A stretch of DNA of 64,000 bases, from the NCBI GenBank assembly GCA_008828725.1, contig MEHQ01001197.1, positions 62,001-126,000 on the forward strand, written 5' to 3'. A program made the translations under genes and the position numbers. The notes under the pieces were generated by a model. It did no database searches and was not told the origin of the DNA. It saw only the letters and a program-made list of their open reading frames with translations. The DNA comes from Saccharina japonica. Lineage: Eukaryota; Sar; Phaeophyceae; Laminariales; Laminariaceae. Of this stretch, positions 55,210 to 64,000 are shown piece by piece. Position 1 is the first letter of the stretch. Every line of letters starts with the position of its first letter.

Positions 55210-57467
55210 GAGTATCGCGTTGCACTCTAAACTCGAGCGTAGACCTACAGAATACAGACACTATGTACGATATACGGCCACACCTCGTGTCTGTTTCGCC
55301 CGCGGGCAGCTTTCCACGCTTATCCCTGAACCTGATCCCTCCGTGTTGACGTGCTAAACAGTTAGTACGCGTAGTACCCTCGTACAGGTCCTTGGGCAAG
55401 TCTTGAGGGCGTATGGCGTATCCCAAGAACCGCAAAGGTTCCCCGAAAATATGAAAATACGTGCATGGGACGGGGGGGGGGGGAGATATTCACGAGATAA
55501 ATACATAGCGCGACCAGGAGAGTCTGCCACGGTTTGCTATGACCTTAGGATGATTTGGCATTTTGGCCAAATATACAGGAGTAGCACGGGGCACGTCAGC
55601 TCTTCGTATAGGCAGCGTCCTCTTGTCGTGTTCGTGCTGTTCTCTGTTGTCTCAAAAACTAGAACAGAAGAGAGCACGCTTGTGGGAGTTCCACCAATTC
55701 CTATTTAAAAATACGTATGCTTTGAGCGGCGTTATTGTTTTGTAGAAGACCGGGCCTCGCACCTATCGAACCGGCGCAAGATGCGCCGCACTAGGTCGGC
55801 GCTTGCCGCTTACCGCGCAAGCTCTAGACTCCCGTCGCTCCTCAGCGCACGGCTACTTCTGTCGATGCCCTCGACTATGGTGTCTGTGTACTGCGAGGGT
55901 ATAGCGGGCGAGTTGTTTTAGCGCGTGCAGTCTGTTGATACGGCTGTATTCGAATCATCGGTGAGCCTGTGATCCACGACGAAAAACTTGCGTCTCGCGC
56001 CGTGGGAGATTCCAACTGTCGGCCTTCTCGATATACAGCTATAGTCTACCGCAGCTTCAACTGCTGCTGCGTGCTCGTGCCCCAGGAGGAGCAGTCGCGT
56101 TGACTTTCGATGCGGTATCACATGAAATGAACTCCTAGATGGATATGATAGGGTTCGCGGAAGGTCGTGGATCCTTCGAATATGCATCATCGCGAGAAGA
56201 GAAAAATGGTTGATATTCAGCTTTTTGAACTTTTCGGCCAAGGTTTGAAGCTCGAAGCTGGGTGAGGATCGGCAGAAGAGCGCTCTTCCCTCCTCTGCTT
56301 CTTCGTGAGGAGCGCAGCGAGGCGCAGCAGACTCGACAGACGGGCAGGGGGGCTAGGCCCTAGGCACACGTTCTCATTACCGCGCGTACTATTGATGCAC
56401 GTGTGTACGACTGCTTTGCAGGCACTTGGGCCATTGCCCTGAATCTGTGCGGATCGAGGCCTGTCGACGAAGTCTGGCAGTACAAGATCCGTCGTTTGGA
56501 CACAGCAAGCAAGCAGGCTTCACTCCAATTCCCCCTGCGGCTTCGCGCCGGAGCAAAGGGGGACTTGGAAAAGGTTATGCGTTTTAGATCGCGGTTGTCA
56601 AAGCTTGTGTGCACGTATATGCTGAATTGCTTTCGCAAGCACTCGGCTACTGTTGTAGTGCTGTTGCACTCTGTAGAGTGTTACTGCTGCAGGCTGAGCA
56701 GATCACGCAGCAGTCACAAAGAGAACACCCACATTCGACACTGGCTATAAAGGAAATCGTAGCAACAGCGGTTAGCTTCTGCACTGCGCACTGCATAATA
56801 AATGGTGAGACTCGCTGAGCTGCCAGGTACTAAGTCCTCAATGAGGAGTACCAGGTATAAACCCTCGCTGCAAGGGTTCCCCGCAATCTAGTTGGTGTCT
56901 AGGAACGCGAAAGGGAAACAGGGGTGCAAGAGAAAAGCGGGGTCCCTATATGGCAACAGCAGAGCGCGAGAGGTCAATCAAAATTATGTTGAGAGAAAAT
57001 CAGAAGGTGTCAGCTATACGGCAACAGCGAGAGTCTAGCGAGCTGTCTAAGGGTGGACGCCCGATGCGCCACTGCTATACTACTTTACACATCAAGGGGT
57101 TCAAGCACACAGCATAAGTTTCACACACCTCCTGTGGTTTAGAAGTCGAAGATCCACAATGCCACAATGCACAAAATGCAATGCTGCTGTAATAATTTCA
57201 GGCCATACAAGGCCATAACGCCATAACGCCAGAACACGGTCTCTGGCCTACGACAAACATGCCATCGAAATTCGAAACCCACCCCCGATTGTGCGCAACG
57301 CAACCGCACTCATCACTTATCACCCATTCCAAACAACAGCTGCACTTATCACCGAGCCTCAGCCCTCAGCCTCCCTCCTGTACTCCAGCCCACCCTGTCG
57401 CCGCGAGAGAGTAAGAGAGACAGACAAGCAGAGCGAGTGAGCAGATAAGCATCCACGACAAGTCACC
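55210..57467. other. Intergenic region upstream of coiled-coil copy 2
   Basis: Duplicate of 39455-41712, including the two unassigned frames (56241-55918 minus, 56403-56750 plus). No recognised domain. Confidence 0.4.
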
Positions 57468-59314
57468 ATGAGCGCAACAACTCGATCCCCGCTAGCGACC
57501 AATGCTCGCTTGTCCGAAGACGACCTCCCGAGCCCAATGAGCTTTGAAGAGTGGCTGAGGAAAGGCGGCAACTCCACCAACCGACACAGCCCGTCATCTG
57601 ACCGAGCCACCCCGCCTTCGAGCCGCAAGCGTAGGGCTACGGCGATCATGCAGGAGGTGAGAACACTTCATGATACGCTTGAGATGGAACTGGTGTTGTG
57701 TTCTCGTGACTTCCATATGTTGAGTGTTGAAACAGGCGCGCCTTTTCGTAGTTCGAAGTGCGCGCTTTTCGCCTGGAGTGTGTTGGAGGGGAGGGCGGGC
57801 GGAAATGGCGTACCCTGTTGGGGGGCTTGGATTGGCGCTCTCTGGCCTGCGCGGTCGATGGAGATATCGAAACCGACACGTGCCAGACACCGACTCTTCA
57901 ATTGGATACATTTGAGTGGCTGTCCGAAGCCCTAGCTTTCCAGCGTTGAATTTGATTATTTTGTCGCTGTTGATCCCGCAAAAAATGCGTGCATGTTGCC
58001 GCTGCGTGTATGACATCGTACGAGTTTTAGGATTCCCTCTGGGTGGCTAGTTGCGTTGCGTTGATGAAGCCCGAGCTCGGTGAACTTCCCGCCAACCCGT
58101 GTAGTGCCTGGCCTCGTTGTTTTGGCTACTTGCCTCTGTCTCCGGCTGAAAACGTCGATTGTTTGATGATGCCGTTGAGAAGCGCGATCATGCAGTCTCG
58201 TGTCTCGTAGAACATGACACATATAAAATTTCAAATATTTTTCAAAAAAACGTTTTTCCAGATTCAACATCAAGCAAGTGCCGTTTTTTTTTCGAATTTT
58301 ATACACGGTTCCCTCCCGTCCCCCCAAACTCCAACCGCCCCTCCCCCCCCTCGCCGATCGCCCCCCCCCCGCTCCCCGCCCGCCCCTCATCGCAACAAAC
58401 GGTCTTAACTCAAACATCCTTGCCTTCCACCACTCGTTCCTTTCCGTTGCTTCTGCCTTGAGCAGGTTCCTCAGGAGCACGGCCCGTCGTCCCTCGAACT
58501 AGACGCCCGCCAACAAGCTGCCGCGCTCGTGAAACGTGTCGAGGCCGCAGCCAAGAGAGCGTGTGAGCAGCGCAGCGTCGTCGCGCAGCTCAGGAAACTA
58601 CTCGGCGACGACAAGGCCGCGCACACCCATGCCGTCGATGAAGCCGTCGAGCGCGAGCACGACGCAGCCATCGCCTCTACCAACCTCGAGCTGGCCCTCG
58701 CGCAAGAACGCGCCGCCAAGAGAAAGTGCGAAAACTCCACCGGCCCACGCGGGGTACTCCGGTTTCTCCTGGCCGGTAGGGAGGCCGGCCCACGCGCCAA
58801 CGCGGAGAAGGCAGCGCGGCTCGTCGACCAGGTGGACCGGGCGCACAGCTTGGCAAGGGTCGAGGCCGATACGGCCTGGGAGGTGGTGTACAGGTGCGCA
58901 CGGGATGAATACGCGACGGAGTTTTACCTGCGAAAGGCGGAGGCGGATCACGCCAGGGCCGTGCACATATTTCGTGACCTCGAGGCTGCGGCTGCTCGAG
59001 CCGAGAAACGGGCGTCTACGCGACGAGCGCGGTGGGAGTGGGTCGCTACTGCTGGGCAAAATCTGCTTCCGCGCGCGGGAAGGGGAGGGAGATGGACCCG
59101 CTTCTCTTCGCCGCGACATTGGCGACGAATCTTGAGGAAGGGTTCAACAAGCACCAGGTGTGTGTGTGGGACACCGTCCGTCGTTCGATGTGGCACACAC
59201 CCTGCAGTAAAACATTGTTTGTGTATTCATTTTTTTTGTGATCTAACTGGCTGGTACTCAGATACCAGGTATTCCCTGGTACTTTTGTATACTGCAGCAG
59301 CACCAGCCGTATAA
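57468..59314 (+). CDS. Coiled-coil-rich protein, copy 2 (frameshifted)
   Basis: Exon 1 57468-57656 and exon 2 from 58466, with the same splice sites and phase as copy 1. At about 59013 one base is missing (GGGCGTCTACG against GGGCGGTCTACG in copy 1 and GGGCGATCTACG in copy 3). The last 91 residues of the intact protein are therefore replaced by an Arg-rich frame ending at 59314, losing the SASARGKG and LLFAATLATNLEE segments. Either a pseudogene or a sequencing or haplotype difference. The rest is nearly identical to copy 1. Confidence 0.65.
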
Positions 59315-59699
59315 TTGCACGTACGTGCTGTGGGCTGTTAGATCTGCACGTACTTTTGCGCCATCTTTACCCTGCTCCCACCCGGATCTGATCCCATTTG
59401 GCACCCTGCTCCCACCCACAAGGTGCAGAAATATAATCAGCCCTCCGCAGGAGCCGCCGGAGGCCCACCTGGCACCTCGATTCCATTTGGTACCCATGTA
59501 GGCCATACATATCTACAACAACTCCTGCTATACGTAAAACCGTATTGAATGTACGTGCAGATTCGTTAGACTCGCACGTACGTGCAAGTTCTCCGGAGCC
59601 GCTGCAGCAGTATCAATGGCAATAATTTTGAAAGTTCTAGCCCAGCTTGTGCAGGAAGAGATTGTTGCGCTCGGCGGCACTCCGAACTCTGAACTATCA
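59315..59699. other. 3' flank of coiled-coil copy 2
   Basis: Duplicate of 43558-43942. No gene recognised. Confidence 0.5.
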
Positions 59700-59806
59700 C
59701 TACGGGGGATCATAGTAAATAGGACCAAATATCGTTAGTAAACATATTGAATATATAGGTTTTTGTGTTTAAGGTAGGTCCTATTTACTATGGCCCTTAC
59801 CCGTAA
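59700..59806 (+). mobile_element. MITE family A (after coiled-coil copy 2)
   Basis: Counterpart of 43943-44049. Confidence 0.75.
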
Positions 59807-60310
59807 CAGCAAGCCGTTGTCACAGGTGCCTTCGTATCCTTCTCCCTCTCGGTGTAATGCTTGTCTTGGCTTGCATCGCACACAGGATTCGGTGCTCCCT
59901 TAGCTCGCTGCCTTCAGCCGATGTTTCGTGTTGAGGCTGAGAGTGTTTTGACTGAAGAACGCTGAGAGTGTTTTAGTTTTCACCAGGATCCAGACCCCTA
60001 ATCCTCACTGATACCATAGGGACGATAAGTCGTTTTTTTTCCAAGGTAGCTTCCTTCCTCCTTGCGCAATCCTTTTTTGCCTCATGCTTGCACTATGTTT
60101 CCTGTTCCTTTCTTTCGTTCGTTACCCCTTTCCGTTTTTTTTTTCTCTTAATTTCCTGATAGTTTCCTGGTCTGCTAGCTTGTGTGTGATCTACCTTTCA
60201 TTGTCCTTCCCCTTTTGCTAAATTAATGAATCCACACTAGCTCAAGTAGTTAATTATTTCGTTTCGTCAACCCCCATCCACACTATATCCTTATATACTT
60301 CATACTAATT

Positions 60311-60652
60311 GGTCCCCCCGATGGTCTAGTGGTAACCTCGAACGCTTCTATGAGTTGATGTCCGGAGTTCGAATCTCACGTGGGTCGGACTTTTGAGTTT
60401 ATTCGCAAAAATAAATAAAAAGCGGAATCAACTGCTGAGAGCGCCTACTGCAGTAGCGTGGGTAGGCACTACAACTCGATGCGAGTCGACGAGGGAAGAA
60501 AAAAGCTGAAGTCTTCTCGCGATAAAAATGCAAGGCACGAACCGTAGTGGGGGAGAACGGAGAGGGGCCTACTTTGTGGCCCCGGATCTGAGTTATGGCT
60601 AGGAAGGAGAGAGAAAGGAAGGGCGAAGATAAAAAATGGGATGAAAAAACAA
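60311..60652 (+). repeat. tRNA-derived SINE-like element (block B' copy)
   Basis: Counterpart of 44554-44895, with the same box A and box B. Confidence 0.7.
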
Positions 60653-61023
60653 ACTCCCTGTAAATTACCAGGTATAATACAGTACTATGATTTTCGTTGC
60701 ACTGCTGCTGTACCACAGGTACACCTTGTACTCAAAGTGTATGGGTACATATATATATGCACCACGTTGCTGTTGCATTGTCTAATCTCTCTATTTTTCG
60801 CGATGTATTATCTCTGTCTCGTATATAGTTTTTGGCACCACAGAGCTTGTATCTGACAATTATTAGGATAAGAAATATGCATGGGCACTGGGTTTGCTGG
60901 ATGTCAATGGATGGAAAGAACGGTTTTGTGCGAAGAACTCACACAGAGATGGCAGTCTATAAATGCCATTCTATCAATACCACTCAACCTCCGTTAGTGA
61001 AATATAATGTTTTTCTATAGGGC

Positions 61024-61317
61024 TGTTTTTTTTTCATCCCATTTATAATCTTCGCAATTCTGTCTCTCTCCCTCGCTAGTCGTAACTCAGATCCGGGGTC
61101 ACAAAGTAGGTTCTTCTCCCTCCTTCCTCACTACGGTCCTTGCCTTGATTTTTATCGCGCAGAGGGTTCAGCCTTCCCAACGCTCGTCGATTTTTCATCG
61201 AACTTTGCTAACTCACGCTCTCGCGCTTTCCGCTAGTCAAGATATTGTTTGCGAGAAAGAAGTCCCTACGAGCATGCACTCGGGGGGGCTCGAACCCACG
61301 ATCTTGACTCTAACATG
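61024..61317 (-). repeat. tRNA-derived SINE-like element, inverted (block B' copy)
   Basis: Counterpart of 45267-45560. Confidence 0.65.
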
Positions 61318-61570
61318 GACGATATTCACCTGTCATTCCACTGCTGTAGGGAAGTACCTGGTAGATGTATTAATATTAAGCATAGTACCAGGTATCATGT
61401 ATTGAAGTTTATGGGTGCTCTGGGTGATGGGTTTTTTAGTATACGAGGTACTGTGGACATGCGTGTGACTCTCACGCCACCCGTGCATCACAATGTACAT
61501 CGCGCCTGACACACGCCCTTTGCCTCCCACTCCCGAACCGCTCTGTCCGTGTCTACTGCTTCCTTTCCAC

Positions 61571-62114
61571 CCTTGCCTGTATGCACGTGCTGTACGTATC
61601 ATATGCATTTGCAACAGGTGGCGCCCAAGGCAGAGAGGCCCAAGCATTAAGAGGGCTGTCATCTTCATCCTCGCCTACAGCAACAGGGCACTGTGTACAG
61701 CATCAGCAGCACGTCTTCGCTGGCCAGGGTCGCCCGCCCAGGGTGTATACACATACATGTGCTGTGCGGGATTCCGTAGCCGGTGCGATGAGTGATGAGT
61801 TAACCTGCCCTGCTTGCGGGGATGGGTGGAGCGATAACTATTACTATCGTACTTATTAGTAGTATAAAAGTCATGCCTTGACGCGTTTCGGGCAGGTGGA
61901 GCAATAGCAACCCCTGATAGTGTGACATGGTAGAGAAAGCGATGTGGAGAGGTGATTGGTGATGCGGATTGGTGGTGCTGCGGGTGTGTTTGCGTATGTC
62001 TAGGCTGTGCAAAACCAACCGTCCCCACGTTTGCCACCGAATACTACGGGGAGTTCCTGTCGTAGTCCGAGACGCGCGATAAGGTGGTGGTCGTGGTGAG
62101 GGCGCGTATGATAG
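61571..62114. other. Single-copy stretch between block B' and coiled-coil copy 3
   Basis: Not present elsewhere in the window. A plus frame after a possible acceptor (TTTGCAACAG at about 61617) reads GGAQGREAQALRGL and later MSDELTCPACGDGWSDN. The CPAC is suggestive, but no family can be named. Confidence 0.35.
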
Positions 62115-62348
62115 ATGCAGTTTATGAGCTCCAAACTCGTTGAGTTGTTGGTGCTTGTTGAGGCACAAACCGCGCGTGTGTGCGGCTCGTTAGACAACCC
62201 GATACCCGCTGCAGCTGTGCCGTACTGCTGCTTTGTCGGTGTGTGCCCTTTTGCGAAGGCGGGTTGGGGGGAAATTATTGAGTGGGTGTCGTTGTTTTGT
62301 CTGACAGGTGTCAGGTTTATTTTGCTTTTTTGTAACAAGCGTGATGAG
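62115..62348 (+). CDS. Candidate alternative first exon of coiled-coil copy 3
   Basis: 78 codons from ATG (MQFMSSKLVELLVLVEAQTA) to CNKRDE, donor GAG followed by GTAAGC. The phase-0 end matches the phase-0 start of exon 2 at 62542. It is unrelated in sequence to exon 1 of copies 1 and 2, and the intron would be only 193 bp. It contains two moderately hydrophobic stretches (PAAAVPYCCFVGVCPF and VRFILLFC). It may be chance, since only splice phase and proximity support it. Confidence 0.3.
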
Positions 62349-62365
62349 GTAAGCGCGGCTATTTT

Positions 62366-62520
62366 CTTGCCTTCCACCACCGTAACAAACGGTCTTAACT
62401 CAAACATCCTTGCCTTCCACCACCGTAACAAACGGTCTTAACTCAAACATCCTTGCCTTCCACCACCGTAACAAACGGTCTTAACTCAAACATCCTTGCC
62501 TTCCACCACTCGTTCCTTTC
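62366..62520 (+). repeat. 43-bp tandem repeat, three units plus a partial
   Basis: Units start at 62366, 62409 and 62452, with a partial from 62495. Each has CTTGCCTTCCACCAC and CAAACGGTCTTAACTCAAAC. The same sequence is single-copy at the end of the intron in copies 1 and 2, so it was amplified locally in copy 3. Confidence 0.9.
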
Positions 62521-62541
62521 CGTTGCTTCTGCCTTGAGCAG

Positions 62542-63318
62542 GTTCCTCAGGAGCACGGCCCGTCGTCCCTCGAACTAGACGCCCGCCAACAAGCTGCCGC
62601 GCTCGTGAAACGTGTCGAGGCCGCAGCCAAGAGAGCGTGTGAGCAGCGCAGCGTCGTCGCGCAGCTCAGGAAACTACTCGGCGACGACAAGGCCGCGCAC
62701 ACCCATGCCGTCGATGAAGCCGTCGAGCGCGAGCACGACGCAGCCATCGCCTCTACCAACCTCGAGCTGGCCCTCGCGCAAGAACGCGCCGCCAAGAGAA
62801 AGTGCGAAAAATCCACCGGCCCACGCGGGGTACTCCGGTTTCTCCTGGCCGGTAGGGAGGCCGGCCCACGCGCCAACGCGGAGAAGGCAGCGCGGCTCGT
62901 CGACCAGGTGGACCGGGCGCACAGCTTGGCAAGGGTCGAGGCCGATACGGCCTGGGAGGTGGTGTACAGGTGCGCACGGGATGAATACGCGACGGAGTTT
63001 TACCTGCGAAAGGCGGAGGCGGATCACGCCAGGGCCGTGCACATATTTCGTGACCTCGAGGCTGCGGCTGCTCGAGCCGAGAAACGGGCGATCTACGCGA
63101 CGAGCGCGGTGGGAGTGGGTCGCTACTGCTGGGCAAAATCTGCTTCCGCGCGCGGGAAGGGGAGGGAGATGGACCCGCTTCTCTTCGCCGCGACATTGGC
63201 GACGAATCTTGAGGAAGGGTTCAACAAGCACCAGGTGTGTGTGTGGGACACCGTCCGTCGTTCGATGTGGCACACACCCTGCAGTAAAACATTGTTTGTG
63301 TATTCATTTTTTTTGTGA
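62542..63318 (+). CDS. Coiled-coil-rich protein, copy 3 (exon 2)
   Basis: 258 codons after the acceptor TGAGCAG, nearly identical to exon 2 of copy 1, with KCEKSTGPRG for KCENSTGPRG and KRAIYATS for KRAVYATS. The frame is intact to the stop at 63316-63318. Exon 1 of the family is absent upstream; the sequence diverges inside the intron at about 62390. It may use the exon at 62115, or be a 5'-truncated duplicate. The 3' flank including the MITE is shared with copies 1 and 2. Confidence 0.6.
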   Translation, partial: VPQEHGPSSLELDARQQAAALVKRVEAAAKRACEQRSVVAQLRKLLGDDKAAHTHAVDEAVEREHDAAIASTNLELALAQERAAKRKCEKSTGPRGVLRFLLAGREAGPRANAEKAARLVDQVDRAHSLARVEADTAWEVVYRCARDEYATEFYLRKAEADHARAVHIFRDLEAAAARAEKRAIYATSAVGVGRYCWAKSASARGKGREMDPLLFAATLATNLEEGFNKHQVCVWDTVRRSMWHTPCSKTLFVYSFFL

Positions 63319-64000
63319 TCTAACTGGCTGGTACTCAGATACCAGGTATTCCCTGGTACTTTTGTATACTGCAGCAGCACCAGCCGTATAATTGCACGTA
63401 CGTGCTGTGGGCTGTTAGATCTGCACGTACTTTTGCGCCATCTTTACCCTGCTCCCACCCGGATCTGATCCCATTTGGCACCCTGCTCCCACCCACAAGG
63501 TGCAGAAATATAATCAGCCCTCCGCAGGAGCCGCCGGAGGCCCACCTGGCACCTCGATTCCATTTGGTACCCATGTAGGCCATACATATCTACAACAACT
63601 CCTGCTATACGTAAAACCGTATTGAATGTACGTGCAGATTCGTTAGACTCGCACGTACGTGCAAGTTCTCCGGAGCCGCTGCAGCAGTATCAATGGCAAT
63701 AATTTTGAAAGTTCTAGCCCAGCTTGTGCAGGAAGAGATTGTTGCGCTCGGCGGCACTCCGAACTCTGAACTATCACTACGGGGGATCATAGTAAATAGG
63801 ACCAAATATCGTTAGTAAACATATTGAATATATAGGTTTTTGTGTTTAAGGTAGGTCCTATTTACTATGGCCCTTACCCGTAACAGCAAGCCGTTGTCAC
63901 AGGTGCCTTCGTATCCTTCTCCCTCTCGGTGTAATGCTTGTCTTGGCTTGCATCGCACACAGGATTCGGTGCTCCCTTAGCTCGCTGCCTTCAGCCGATG
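63319..64000. other. 3' flank of coiled-coil copy 3, running out of the window
   Basis: Duplicate of 43485-44166, with the MITE at 63777. No gene recognised. Confidence 0.6.
63777..63883 (+). mobile_element. MITE family A (after coiled-coil copy 3)
   Basis: Counterpart of 43943-44049 and 59700-59806. Confidence 0.75.

Larger units (their letters stand above)
52612..61570. repeat. Block B', second copy of block B
   Basis: About 99% identical to 36804-45812. Beyond 61570 the sequence runs on into DNA that is missing after the N in the first copy. Confidence 0.9.

Noticed and set aside
62366-62520. CRISPR-like array
   Set aside because: The three 43-bp units are directly adjacent with no spacers, so this is a simple tandem duplication in a eukaryotic intron.

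Overview
The window is nuclear DNA of a eukaryote, most likely a stramenopile alga (brown-alga-like). The reasons are genes broken by long GT-AG introns, a patatin-like lipase whose N-terminal exon carries a possible plastid-targeting presequence, a Ty1/copia LTR retrotransposon, MITEs, tRNA-derived SINE-like repeats and a high repeat load. The species assignment is inference. I see no bacterial operons, rRNA or CRISPR.

Layout. 1-4.2 kb: decayed Ty3/gypsy remains (gag fragments arranged as a 300-bp-arm inverted repeat, plus an RNase H piece) with MITE insertions. 5.4-9.7 kb (minus): two exons of a patatin-like phospholipase separated by a 3.4-kb intron, with the downstream exons not found. 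10.8-14.0 kb (plus): a three-exon ANKRD39-like ankyrin gene with a RING-like C-terminal zinc finger, arranged divergently from the patatin gene. 15.4-15.7 kb (minus): the last exon of a choline-transporter-like (SLC44) protein. 14-21.3 kb: TIR elements and a 1.7-kb direct repeat present twice, each copy with a 165-bp-arm hairpin. 21.4-24.5 kb: two decayed, oppositely oriented paralogues of an Ala/Arg/Glu-rich coiled-coil gene. 25.7-34.7 kb: MITE cluster and a complete copia element (5-bp TSD, near-identical LTRs). 36.8-45.8 kb: long-TIR element, MITEs, the intact coiled-coil gene and SINEs.

From 45.8 kb the window repeats itself. Block A (25.76-34.66 kb) recurs at 45.82-52.33 kb, and block B (36.81-45.81 kb) recurs at 52.61-61.57 kb, at about 99% identity. 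Single N characters at 45813 and 52611 lie exactly at the junctions, so this is either a recent segmental duplication or two haplotypes laid end to end. A third copy of the coiled-coil exon 2 and its downstream flank runs from 62.5 kb to the window end. The copia copy in the second block A is rebuilt into a palindrome of its own gag sequence.

Most striking: (1) a locus-specific, apparently unnamed coiled-coil gene family with five relatives in 42 kb; (2) the copia hairpin derivative, which could template double-stranded RNA against its intact sibling; (3) several independent long inverted repeats; (4) a near-palindromic 9-mer, TACCAGGTA, far more frequent than chance.
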